In this document: piece by piece, positions 1-7,604 of the stretch
Position numbering within the stretch: position 1 is the stretch's first letter
Layout of the letters: each line of letters starts with the position of its first letter
NCBI RefSeq assembly: GCF_000682775.1
Contig: NZ_AWFI01000012.1
Location: 591,622 to 655,621, forward strand
Length of the DNA stretch: 64,000 nucleotides
Direction of reading: 5' to 3'
DNA from: Hyphomonas sp. L-53-1-40
GTDB lineage: Bacteria > Pseudomonadota > Alphaproteobacteria > Caulobacterales > Hyphomonadaceae
Made by a program: the position numbers and the translations under genes
The notes under the pieces: generated by a model
Told to the model about the DNA's origin: nothing
Seen by the model: the letters and a program-made list of their open reading frames with translations, nothing else
Database searches by the model: none

Positions 1-440
1 GGAATGGAGATGGCATGCGCAAAAAAGCATCCCTTCAGACGGGTCATATGGCCAAACCCGTCATCAGAGATCAGATTCGGATCATAATTGCACGACAAGA
101 GGTTTCCACCGTGCTGCACAGGGTCACCCATGCGCACTTCCAGGAGCATGTGGTTTGAACCAGTTGCCACCATGACCGTGCCTGCCTCAACCGGTCCGAA
201 TTCGCATTCGTCCAGACTGCCATAACTGCCATCCTTCAGGATGATGGCGGGTTCGAGCTCCGGCGCGATGCGCAGGTCAAGCAAGACGACGCCTTCCGTC
301 ATGGCCTGCAGCGCCTCAGGCGCCTCAAATTCGATGGGGCCTGGCAAGTCCGCGTCGACGCGCTGAACGGCGCCTGACTCTGCCATAGCCGATGTCGCGA
401 GAATTGTTGCCGCAGTACCGATCTGTACGAAACGTTTCAT
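1..440 (-). CDS. Secreted protein of unknown function, cut by the left edge
   Basis: Reading leftward from an ATG at 438-440, the frame stays open to base 1, giving at least 146 residues without a stop. A textbook Shine-Dalgarno, AAAGGAGG, lies just upstream at about 446-453. The product starts MKRFVQIGTAATILATSAMA, a clear Sec signal peptide with a likely cut after AMA. The mature part is acidic and has three cysteines in the visible part (in LDECEF, LLSCNY and KGCFFA), which suggests an exported protein with a disulfide. I recognise no family. It follows the TipF-like gene on the same strand after 66 bp, so the two may share a transcript. The C-terminus is outside the window. Confidence 0.7.
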   Translation of the reverse strand, partial: MKRFVQIGTAATILATSAMAESGAVQRVDADLPGPIEFEAPEALQAMTEGVVLLDLRIAPELEPAIILKDGSYGSLDECEFGPVEAGTVMVATGSNHMLLEVRMGDPVQHGGNLLSCNYDPNLISDDGFGHMTRLKGCFFAHAISI

Positions 441-506
441 TCTGCCACCTCCTTTACCGGAGATGACAGCTTGGAAATGGGGCATATTGAAGGTCGGTTG
501 GCGGCC

Positions 507-1736
507 CTAGCCGAAATTCGACAGGCGCTGGACGAGCTCCTGTGGCGGCGCTGTGGCTTCCATCAGGGATGACTTGATCGGGCGCGGCGCGCCGAATACG
601 TGGCCCTGACCGTACGGGATGTCATATTCTAGAATCTCGACAACGCTGGCCTCATCCTCGATCTTCTCGGCAATCATTGTGATGCCATAGCGCGAGAACA
701 CGGCGCTGACTTCTTCTCCATCAACGCGGCGGTTGATCGACGAGACCGGGCGCGGACCGGTTGGGTCGCGCAGCTGGTCCATCAGGTTCGTGCCATTCAT
801 CTTCACGAAACGAATTCCCGCCGACTGAAGGCGCGGCAGGTCGAGGCCCAAATTGTCGGCATGATCAATGGAGAAGCGGAAACCAAGCGCTGTCAGCTTG
901 TCCATATTGTCCCGCATCGCGCGCGAACGTGTCTCGAACCGGTCTGCCGTAATCTCGAAGATCACCGCGCCGGACAGGTCACGATTCTCGGTGATGAATT
1001 CCAGGAACATCGGGAAGAAGGTTGTGTCTTCCAGCGACGCCGCAGAAATATTGCAGAATACGCCGACGCGACGGTCACGCTCAGCCAGGCGACGCACGAT
1101 CTGGACACACCGGAACAGCGTGAAATTGTCGATGATGCCCATCAGTTTGGCGCGGCGCGCAGCATCAAGAAATTCCGCTGGCAGAACCAGGGAACCATCC
1201 GGACGGCGCAGGCGGGTGAACCCCTCGTAGAAGGACACACGACGCTGGGGTAGAGACACGATCGGCTGCAGGTGCAGGTCAACACGACCATCCTTCAGCG
1301 CGTCGCGCACATCACGCAGGACAGCATCTTCTTCCGGTGCCACGACCGCGGTGCTGGTCGTTTCCGCCAACTTGTTTTCAAAGCTCTTGGACAGCCGGTC
1401 GATCAGGCTCTCCAGCTGCTTCATCTCGGTCACGAGCGCGTCGCGGCGCTCGGTCAATTCGTGCTTGACGGTCGCCTCGACGGCATCCGTGCGCGCTTCA
1501 ATGACATCAACACGTTCCGCGGAATCGCGAACGGTCCGCTCCACCCGGTCGATGCGGTTATCGATGTCCTTGGTGGCGCGTCCTGAACTGGCGAGTAGGT
1601 GAATCTGCCCAAGCAAAGCCGTGGTGATGCCACCCGCCGCAATCGACATAGGCAGGCCGACATCCGTCAGCGTGAAGACGCCGTAGCCGACGCCGCCGCC
1701 GATGGCCGCGTATAGAAGGAACAGAACAAAAGTCAT
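507..1736 (-). CDS. tipF: TipF-like EAL-domain protein, c-di-GMP effector type
   Basis: This 409-residue protein has two N-terminal membrane segments (about 3-25 and 28-48), a charged coiled coil (about 55-125) and a C-terminal EAL domain (about 150-390). That architecture matches TipF of Caulobacter, a c-di-GMP-binding protein that localises flagellum assembly. The EAL domain keeps E171 but reads EGF instead of EAL, has NIS at 229-231 and EIT at 261-263, and replaces the canonical DDFGTG metal loop by DHADN (291-295). AEGxE has become AEKIE (356-360), while GQGHVFGAP (377-385) is intact. Loss of the second loop aspartate argues for a binding rather than phosphodiesterase role. No flagellar gene is visible nearby, so the TipF name rests on architecture and recalled similarity only. 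Confidence 0.7.
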   Translation of the reverse strand: MTFVLFLLYAAIGGGVGYGVFTLTDVGLPMSIAAGGITTALLGQIHLLASSGRATKDIDNRIDRVERTVRDSAERVDVIEARTDAVEATVKHELTERRDALVTEMKQLESLIDRLSKSFENKLAETTSTAVVAPEEDAVLRDVRDALKDGRVDLHLQPIVSLPQRRVSFYEGFTRLRRPDGSLVLPAEFLDAARRAKLMGIIDNFTLFRCVQIVRRLAERDRRVGVFCNISAASLEDTTFFPMFLEFITENRDLSGAVIFEITADRFETRSRAMRDNMDKLTALGFRFSIDHADNLGLDLPRLQSAGIRFVKMNGTNLMDQLRDPTGPRPVSSINRRVDGEEVSAVFSRYGITMIAEKIEDEASVVEILEYDIPYGQGHVFGAPRPIKSSLMEATAPPQELVQRLSNFG

Positions 1737-2035
1737 TACGTCAGCACCCGATACAACCCAATAATGTTAACAGCTAGGCCCAATTGGTTAACGAATTGCG
1801 AGGAATTGGAGGAATTTGTCGACCGCGGCAATCCTGTCACAGCGCCGTTGCAAACAAGCCACAATCCCCATCAAGTCGAGCATGGCAGGCGTCGCGCATG
1901 CGGACAAGGCGATTAGTGCTGGCACTAAGGGCAGCTTTCGCCGGTGCTAGGACGCATTTGCGGTCAGATCGACTGGCACAGCCACATCTGAAACCAGATC
2001 GGAGAACTGTGGAAAAGCAGGTCTCGATCCGATTT
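1737..2035. other. Intergenic region without a supported gene
   Basis: These 299 bases lie between the start of the TipF-like gene and the end of the leftward lipoprotein gene. Short open frames on both strands run into neighbouring genes, but none has a credible ribosome binding site or family similarity. The right-hand part next to position 1736 is AT-richer (ATAATGTTAACAGC and GGTTAACG), as expected for a leftward promoter of the TipF-like gene. I could not fix -35 and -10 boxes with confidence. No RNA gene or repeat was seen. Confidence 0.4.
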
Positions 2036-2761
2036 TCAGTTAACCACCCCGTCACGAAACACGAAAACCGGATCTGCTGTTGGCCAATTCGATTCGCAAT
2101 CAAGCACCAGATCAATTCCATCGGTTACCGAGTCGGGCAGTTGAATGCCACAGCCCGCGATCAGCGCCGTATGGTCAGCATAGTCCACAACATAGAAGGC
2201 TCGGTCCGTCCCGGTTTCGAACTTGCTGATACGCAAATCGCCGGTATCGAAAACGGTTGCCACCTGCTCACCGTCTCCAGGCAACAAAGCGAGCAGCGCC
2301 GCATCGAACCCACCGGCTGGACGGTCCTCGACATAGATCAGCGCATCGGACACCTCATAGGCGCGATTTAGCAGTCCGAGAAACTCGCCCGTGCCGGACG
2401 GTCCCGCTACTGGAAGAGAAGATTCCCTTCCGGCACGCCACGCAGCGTTTCGCATCTCGTCTAGGCCTTCAATATCCTCACCGCGCAAGGATAGAAGCAT
2501 AACAGCGTCGGTGTTCCGCAAGCTCGCTCGCGTCATGTCGAGTGTCATGCCGGCCGGCGCGCCGAATATGACCCGTTTTCCGCCTGCCAGAACATGGACG
2601 CAAGCCCCGGGCAAACTCCGCTCTGTACAAGGCAGCACAGCGAAATCTGTCGAATGCACAATCAAATCCGCTCGTGCCGTCTCGGCATCTTTGGAAGTCA
2701 CCGGATTGCATGCGGCGAGCGCAGTAGCGCATACGACAATCCCAAGAGCTCGAAATTTCAT
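2036..2761 (-). CDS. Lipoprotein with a degenerate RNase Z/arylsulfatase-type MBL fold
   Basis: The 241-residue product has a lipoprotein signal peptide ending in LAAC, with the lipidated cysteine at 18. Its middle part follows the usual RNase Z/AtsA-like metallo-beta-lactamase line-up: GGKRVIFGAP (about 60-69), then SLRGEDIEGLDEM (91-103) where the family has the metal motif HxHxDHxxGL, then WRAGRESSLPVAGPSGT (108-124) and LNRAYE. All histidines of the HxHxDH site are gone, so hydrolase activity is unlikely; a binding or structural role is my inference. The ATG at 2759-2761 was chosen because it gives a clean signal peptide and has a purine-rich GGTGGG upstream; a GTG 12 bp further up is an alternative. 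The next gene upstream, the FAH enzyme, is only 13 bp away on the same strand. Confidence 0.65.
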   Translation of the reverse strand: MKFRALGIVVCATALAACNPVTSKDAETARADLIVHSTDFAVLPCTERSLPGACVHVLAGGKRVIFGAPAGMTLDMTRASLRNTDAVMLLSLRGEDIEGLDEMRNAAWRAGRESSLPVAGPSGTGEFLGLLNRAYEVSDALIYVEDRPAGGFDAALLALLPGDGEQVATVFDTGDLRISKFETGTDRAFYVVDYADHTALIAGCGIQLPDSVTDGIDLVLDCESNWPTADPVFVFRDGVVN

Positions 2762-2774
2762 GATCGTACCCACC

Positions 2775-3611
2775 CTACCCGATCCGCGTGTCTCCGGGTT
2801 CGGTTACGATTTCGTTTTCGATGACACCGACCTGATCAATTTCCAGACGCACCCGGTCGCCCACCTTCAGCCACTTCGGTGGGGTGAACCCACCCCCAAC
2901 ACCCGCAGGCGTACCTGTGAAGATGAGGTCACCCGGCTCCAGCGTGAAGGCGGCAGTAAGATGCGCAATCTGCGCAGGAATGTCATGGATCATGTCGCGT
3001 ACATGACCGGTCTGGCGCAACTCATCATTCACAAAGCTGCGCAGTTCCACTGAAGCCAGATCCTCGATTTCGTCCGGTGTTACAAGAGCCGGACCAAACG
3101 GGGCGTGGGTGTCGAAACCCTTGCCCATGATCATGGTCTGGCTCGCGCGCTGCCAGTCACGCACCGAGTAGTCACAGCCGACGCAAAAGCCGGCGACGAT
3201 TTCCATCGCCCGCTCACGTGGCACGTGCCGGCCATGCTTGCCGATGACAACAACCAGTTCGACTTCATAGTCCAGCTGATCAGAAACCTTGGGTAGATGC
3301 ACGCGGCCGAAGGGCTTGTTGGCCGATGTCGCCTGCTTGTTGAACCATTTCTGCACCTGCGGAGATTTTGTATCCACAAAACTCACACTCTCGGCGGCAT
3401 GGGCGGCATAGTTCACCCCAATCCCCAAAATCTTGCGGGGGCGCTCCACCGGCGCCAGCAGATCGAGCGTTTTCAACGGGACCGGCAAAGCGTCTGATCC
3501 TGTAATTGCCAGCGCATCTTGCAGAGTTGTCGCACCTGTCGGCCGGACGCTGTCCCCGTCCAGAACTCCATAGCGAGCGGTACCATTTTCTGCGAACCGA
3601 ACCAGCTTCAT
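2775..3611 (-). CDS. Fumarylacetoacetate hydrolase (FAH) family protein
   Basis: This 278-residue protein is of usual length for the FAH superfamily, which hydrolyses C-C bonds or decarboxylates and isomerises acyl-pyruvates in aromatic or sugar-acid degradation. The fold markers are in order: ILGIGVNYAAHAAE (61-74), DYEVELVVVIG (114-124) and GCDYSVRDWQ (145-154), which supply the acidic metal ligands E116, E118 and D147, then KGFDTHAPFGP (164-174) and TGTPAGVG (232-239). The N-terminal small domain MKLVRF...YGVLDG is typical of the 2-hydroxyhepta-2,4-diene-1,7-dioate isomerase-like members. The exact substrate cannot be told from the sequence, and no other ring-cleavage gene is nearby. It is divergent from the GmrSD-like gene and shares a 112-bp promoter region with it. 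Confidence 0.88.
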   Translation of the reverse strand: MKLVRFAENGTARYGVLDGDSVRPTGATTLQDALAITGSDALPVPLKTLDLLAPVERPRKILGIGVNYAAHAAESVSFVDTKSPQVQKWFNKQATSANKPFGRVHLPKVSDQLDYEVELVVVIGKHGRHVPRERAMEIVAGFCVGCDYSVRDWQRASQTMIMGKGFDTHAPFGPALVTPDEIEDLASVELRSFVNDELRQTGHVRDMIHDIPAQIAHLTAAFTLEPGDLIFTGTPAGVGGGFTPPKWLKVGDRVRLEIDQVGVIENEIVTEPGDTRIG

Positions 3612-3723
3612 TGCGTTACTCTCCTGTCACACTTTTTCCGCAAACGCGTTGCAAGCCGTTCATGTGCCGTTGTGATGACACTTGGCAAGGGCTAGGCACA
3701 AAGCTTGTATAGAGGATGCCAGT

Positions 3724-5382
3724 ATGGATCTCGGCGTACGTGCCCAGGAGAGCTCGCTCAAGAGTATTTTCGGCCCCAGCGAACGGCTCTGCATGCCGCC
3801 CTACCAGAGAAGTTACTCCTGGACGGAGCGCGAGGCTGGCGAACTCCTGACTGACCTTCTTGACGCCGCCGAAACCGGCACACCCCACTTTGTCGGGGCT
3901 GTGGTTCTGAACCGCGGCACGGAAGAAGGCTTGCTGGAGATTGTCGACGGCCAGCAGCGCCTCACGACGCTGACCATCCTGCTCTCTGTCCTGCGAGACA
4001 TTGAATCCGACCCGTCGAAAAGTGCGGAAATTCACGCTCTGATTGCTGACGAGGCACGCCCCATGCTGGGAGAGACCGCGAGTTGGCGCTTGCAACTTAA
4101 CCATATGGACGGGCCGTTTTTCCGCCACATGATTCAGACCCCCGGTGCCACGCTGCGGCTGGATGGCGAGTCCGGGGACAGTGACAGCCAACGTCGCATG
4201 GTTCAAAATGCCCGCACGCTACTGAAGCGCGTGAAGGCCCTGTCAGACACAGATCGGAATGCCCTGGCAGATGTCACGATGAATCGCTGCGCGCTGGTTC
4301 GCGTGGTGGTGAACGACAAGGACCAGGGCTTCAAGGTCTTCCGTGTACTCAACACGCGCGGCAAAGAGCCGGGCGCACACGACATCATCAAGACCGAACT
4401 GTTCCAAAGGTCGAAGTTCACGACTGAAGAAGCAAGCTTTTACTCAGAGCGCTGGGCCGAGCATGAGGCTGCTCTGGGCGGCAGCGCGTTCGACGACCTG
4501 CTTCGCCAGATCCGCTCAATCTATGACAAATCATCGAAGGGTGAGTTGATCACCGGCTTCCTGAAAAACGTCATCCCGAAGATCACCGCACGCGGTTTCC
4601 TTGATGACGTCCTACCCCGCTATGTCGCAGCGTACAAGGTCATCACAACCGCCAATTTGGACAAAGGCCCACACGCCAAACTGATCAGTGACAAGCTGAA
4701 CCAGATGCGCGCGCTGGATCAGACAAGCTGGCGCGCTCCGGCGCTCAAATTCCTTGTCGAGCATGGCGTTGAACATGAGAGTGCGCCGGAATTCTTCACC
4801 AAGCTGGAGCGGCTTTCGTATATCATCATGCTGGTCCTCACTGATCGCGACCAACGCACAAAACGCTTCAACAAGGTGAACGAGAATATCGGCAACAGCC
4901 GCACGCTGTATGGCCGCGGGAGCCCGTTCAACATCACCAAGGATGAGTCCCGCCGCGCCTTTGACAGAATGCTTGGCCGGTTCGCAACGTTCGGTCAGAG
5001 GCGCTCAATGGCGCTGCGCCTGAATGCGGCGCTGGACGGCGGCTTCACCATTGCTCCTCAGTCTGACGCGACGGTCGAACATGTCCTGCCCCGCAATATC
5101 AGCGAAGATAGCCACTGGATGATCACCTGGCCGGATCCGGCCAAGCGGCGCGAGCAGTGCGACACGCTCGGCAATTTCGTCCTGCTGACCAACAAGGTGA
5201 ACCAGAAAGCCGACCGGCTCGACTATCGCGCCAAGAAAGAAGTCTATTTCAATGGCGGTGGCGGACAGGATTTCGCGCTGACACGAGATCTGGTTGATCA
5301 GGAAGCCTGGACGTCAGAAGTGGTTAGAAAACGTACGGAACGGCTCGCCGAAATCCTCATGATAGAATGGCAACTCGCCTGA
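3724..5382 (+). CDS. Single-chain GmrSD-type (DUF262/DUF1524) nuclease
   Basis: The 552-residue product joins an N-terminal DUF262 (GmrS-like ParB/Srx-fold NTPase) domain to a C-terminal DUF1524 (GmrD-like HNH nuclease) domain. Visible DUF262 markers are PPYQRSYSW (25-33), HFVGAVVL (55-62), EIVDGQQRLTTL (72-83) and FRVLNTRGKEP. The nuclease part has EHVLPRN (H453, P456), then LGNFVLLTNKVNQKAD, the usual HNH-like core. In characterised relatives such proteins are type IV restriction enzymes that cut sugar-modified phage DNA using a nucleotide. The start at 3724 follows a GAGGA at about 3711-3715 by a normal distance; an in-frame codon at 3682 lacks such a site. No methylase or other defence gene adjoins it, so it would act alone. 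Defence function here is family knowledge, not shown. Confidence 0.85.
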   Translation: MDLGVRAQESSLKSIFGPSERLCMPPYQRSYSWTEREAGELLTDLLDAAETGTPHFVGAVVLNRGTEEGLLEIVDGQQRLTTLTILLSVLRDIESDPSKSAEIHALIADEARPMLGETASWRLQLNHMDGPFFRHMIQTPGATLRLDGESGDSDSQRRMVQNARTLLKRVKALSDTDRNALADVTMNRCALVRVVVNDKDQGFKVFRVLNTRGKEPGAHDIIKTELFQRSKFTTEEASFYSERWAEHEAALGGSAFDDLLRQIRSIYDKSSKGELITGFLKNVIPKITARGFLDDVLPRYVAAYKVITTANLDKGPHAKLISDKLNQMRALDQTSWRAPALKFLVEHGVEHESAPEFFTKLERLSYIIMLVLTDRDQRTKRFNKVNENIGNSRTLYGRGSPFNITKDESRRAFDRMLGRFATFGQRRSMALRLNAALDGGFTIAPQSDATVEHVLPRNISEDSHWMITWPDPAKRREQCDTLGNFVLLTNKVNQKADRLDYRAKKEVYFNGGGGQDFALTRDLVDQEAWTSEVVRKRTERLAEILMIEWQLA

Positions 5383-5465
5383 TCGGCTTTTCCTAGCGTG
5401 ACCCCTGTTCGAAGCGGACTCCTGTGCTAACGAGTCTGCAACGATAAATGTTAGGGAGCCTCACC

Positions 5466-6233
5466 ATGAGCCTGTTCGACCTTACGGGAAAAACTGCTGT
5501 CATCACCGGATCTTCGCGTGGCATAGGCAAGTCCATCGCCGAGCAGATGGCCGAACAAGGCGCGCGCGTGGTGATCTCGTCCCGCAAGCCGGGCCCGTGC
5601 CAGGAGGTAGCTGACGCGTTGAACGCCAAGCATGGCGATGGGACGGCGATTGCAATCCCGGCCAATATTTCTTCGAAGGATGACCTGAAGAATCTGGCCG
5701 AGAAAACACGGGCCGAATTCGGCCAGATCGACATTCTCGTCTGCAATGCGGCGTCGAACCCGTATTATGGCCCGCTGGAGGAGATCGATGACGAATCCTT
5801 TGAGAAGATCTTGTCCAACAACATCATCTCAAACCACTGGCTGATCCAGTTGGTCGCGCCTGAAATGAAAGAGCGCAAGGATGGCGCCATCGTTATCATC
5901 TCGTCAATCGGCGGCCTGAAAGGCTCAAGTACAATTGGCGCATACAATATCTCCAAAGCTGCCGACTTCCAGCTGGCCCGCAATTACGCACTCGAGCTCG
6001 GCCCTCACAATATTCGGGTGAACTGTGTCGCACCAGGCCTGATTAAGACAGATTTCGCCCGGGCCCTGTGGGAGAACCCCGAAATGGCGGCACGCGTCGA
6101 AAAAGGCACGCCCATGCGTCGCATCGGCGATCCGGAAGATATTGCTGGCGCCGCTGTCTTCCTCGCCTCCAAGGCGGGCGCCTACATGGCCGGCCAGATG
6201 GTGGTCGTGGACGGCGGGTCCGTGATCGTTTGA
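5466..6233 (+). CDS. SDR family oxidoreductase
   Basis: This is a 255-residue classical short-chain dehydrogenase/reductase. It has the nucleotide motif TGSSRGIG near residue 15, the NAA variant of NNAG (VCNAAS), a serine-rich strand VIISSIGG and the catalytic YNISK pair, followed by PGLIKTDF and a C-terminal VDGGSVIV. The Rossmann motif and the absence of an acidic residue right after the second strand (VVISSRKPG) suggest NADP(H). The ATG at 5466 was chosen because GGGAG lies 9 bp before it; the longer frame from 5448 would place that site inside the gene. It is the first gene of an apparent rightward operon with the CsaA-like and thioesterase genes. The substrate is unknown. Confidence 0.88.
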   Translation: MSLFDLTGKTAVITGSSRGIGKSIAEQMAEQGARVVISSRKPGPCQEVADALNAKHGDGTAIAIPANISSKDDLKNLAEKTRAEFGQIDILVCNAASNPYYGPLEEIDDESFEKILSNNIISNHWLIQLVAPEMKERKDGAIVIISSIGGLKGSSTIGAYNISKAADFQLARNYALELGPHNIRVNCVAPGLIKTDFARALWENPEMAARVEKGTPMRRIGDPEDIAGAAVFLASKAGAYMAGQMVVVDGGSVIV

Positions 6234-6236
6234 TCC

Positions 6237-6608
6237 GTGCATCTTACAGACTCTCCTGAATCCGGCCCCGCCGACGAAACCAGTTTCGATACGTTTCGCC
6301 AGATCGACATTCGCGTCGGCACCATTATTGAGGCTGCGCCGCTGGAAGGCGCGCGCAAGCCTTCCATCCGCCTCCTGATCGATTTCGGACCGGGCGTCGG
6401 CACAAAGAAATCGTCGGCGCAGATAACCGAACATTATTCCCCCGAACAACTGGTTGGACGACAAGTCGCGGCCGTGGTCAATTTTCCACCGCGCCAGATC
6501 GGCAAATTCATGTCTGAAGTCCTGACGCTGGGTTTTCCGGACACGGATAACCGCATCGTCCTGTTCTCTCCAGATCATCCAGTTCCCAATGGCGCGAGAC
6601 TCGCATGA
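6237..6608 (+). CDS. csaA: CsaA-like tRNA-binding OB-fold protein
   Basis: The 123-residue protein matches the small CsaA family of export-related chaperones built on the tRNA-binding OB fold also seen in MetRS and Arc1p. Characteristic stretches are FRQIDIRVGTIIEA (about 20-33), KPSIRLLIDFG, the KKSSAQIT loop, and NFPPRQIGKFMSEVLTLGF. It begins with GTG 3 bp after the preceding SDR stop, and its stop overlaps the next start as ATGA at 6605-6608, so it is very probably translated from a polycistronic message. The role in this organism, protein export or RNA binding, cannot be decided from sequence. Confidence 0.85.
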   Translation: MHLTDSPESGPADETSFDTFRQIDIRVGTIIEAAPLEGARKPSIRLLIDFGPGVGTKKSSAQITEHYSPEQLVGRQVAAVVNFPPRQIGKFMSEVLTLGFPDTDNRIVLFSPDHPVPNGARLA

Positions 6609-7084
6609 CAGAACACACGCTTTCCACCCAAGCCAAAACCTTCCTCAGCAATTTGCAAGATGGCACATGGCAGCCTCCACTCGGCCTCAAGAACCTCGGC
6701 ATCCGCCCGGATCTCTGGCTGAAGGAATTCGACTATGGCTATACGCGGTATGAGTGGCCGAATACGGGCGACCGCGATATCAGTGAGAACCGCGCCTTCG
6801 GCGGTTGGGTAGCTGGCTTTTCAGACCATATCGTATCCATCACCATGGCAAGCGCGCTGGCCGAAGGCGAATGGTTCACGACAATGGAATTGCAGACCCG
6901 CATTCTACGCCCTGTCGGCCACGGCCTGATCACGATCGAAGGTCGACTTGTCAGTCGCGGTCGCACGACTGGGCTGGTCGAAGCCGAGTGGAAGGATGCC
7001 AATGGACGCCTGCTGGCAAAGATCACCGCCGCCAAGGCCATCCGGACCCGCGACGAGTTGGGCCAGCCTGCCATCTCGAAATAA
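6605..7084 (+). CDS. PaaI-like hotdog-fold thioesterase
   Basis: The 159-residue product resembles hotdog-fold acyl-CoA thioesterases of the PaaI/YiiD type. The signature region is the helix NRAFGGWVAGFSDHIVSITM, in which a glycine-rich hotdog helix carries an Asp, followed by strands FTTMELQTRILRPVG, GLITIEGRLVSRGRTTGLVEAEW and GRLLAKITAAKAI. Such enzymes hydrolyse CoA thioesters in the cytoplasm and are often linked to fatty acid or aromatic degradation. The start overlaps the csaA stop by 4 bp, suggesting translational coupling. The substrate is not predictable. Confidence 0.8.
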   Translation: MTEHTLSTQAKTFLSNLQDGTWQPPLGLKNLGIRPDLWLKEFDYGYTRYEWPNTGDRDISENRAFGGWVAGFSDHIVSITMASALAEGEWFTTMELQTRILRPVGHGLITIEGRLVSRGRTTGLVEAEWKDANGRLLAKITAAKAIRTRDELGQPAISK

Positions 7085-7156
7085 GGCAATATCAGGACAT
7101 CAGGAACCTGAGCATCAGCGCCCCGTTTATAGCATAAGCTATTTAAGGAGCTGACC

Positions 7157-7552
7157 ATGATGAAGTCATTGAAATATGTTGCCGCAGCTGGCGCTCTGAG
7201 CGCTGCGACCGCACTCGCCACATCCCCAGCATACGCTCAACTCGGCATCGGCGTTGGGGTGGACACCGATGTGGAAGTCGGGGTCGGGGTAAGAACTGCG
7301 GATCCACATCCGCGGCATCGCCACGAAACATATGTTTATGATGGTTATGAGTCCGGTCATTGGCACACACGCCACGAGATACGTCGCGAGCACCGCTGGA
7401 ACGCGCGCTATAAGGGCTACGACTGTTATGAGTCCTTCCAGTATACTTGGGAAGACGGCGAGCGCGTTCGCTATGACACAACGTTCTGCTATAATGATAA
7501 TGGCCGCAAGTATGAACCTGATGGTGTTCGCGCAACCGTGAAAGTTCGCTAG
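7157..7552 (+). CDS. Small secreted protein of unknown function
   Basis: This 131-residue protein begins with a clear Sec signal peptide (MMKSLKYVAAAGALSAATA... cut after AYA, about residue 27). The mature protein starts with a short glycine/valine repeat (GIGVGVDTDVEVGVGV), then a His/Tyr/Arg-rich region and two cysteines (YDCYES and TTFCYN) that may form a disulfide in the periplasm. A good ribosome site, AAGGAGCTGACC, precedes the ATG. I recognise no named family. A rho-independent terminator follows at 7575-7604, so it ends its transcript. Confidence 0.75.
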   Translation: MMKSLKYVAAAGALSAATALATSPAYAQLGIGVGVDTDVEVGVGVRTADPHPRHRHETYVYDGYESGHWHTRHEIRREHRWNARYKGYDCYESFQYTWEDGERVRYDTTFCYNDNGRKYEPDGVRATVKVR

Positions 7553-7574
7553 CAACACGATGAAATGACTGTCA

Positions 7575-7604
7575 AATCCCCGTGCTTCAGGCGCGGGGAT
7601 TTTT
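7575..7604 (+). terminator. Rho-independent terminator inside the end of queA
   Basis: An 11-bp stem (AATCCCCGTGC paired with GCGCGGGGATT, one G-U pair) with a TTCAG loop is followed by TTTCG on the plus strand, giving a run of T. It ends the transcript of the small secreted protein gene. The same bases encode the last residues and the stop codon of the convergent queA gene, so the terminator is embedded in coding sequence. Confidence 0.8.

Noticed and set aside
1784..2371. 195-codon rightward frame over the pseudo-MBL lipoprotein
   Set aside because: It is antisense to a better supported lipoprotein gene and has no recognisable domain.
3658..3672. GTTC-N7-GTTG upstream of the GmrSD-like gene, near the LexA consensus
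   Set aside because: One mismatch to an eight-base consensus is fairly likely by chance in a 112-bp gap, and there is no link of either neighbour to SOS.
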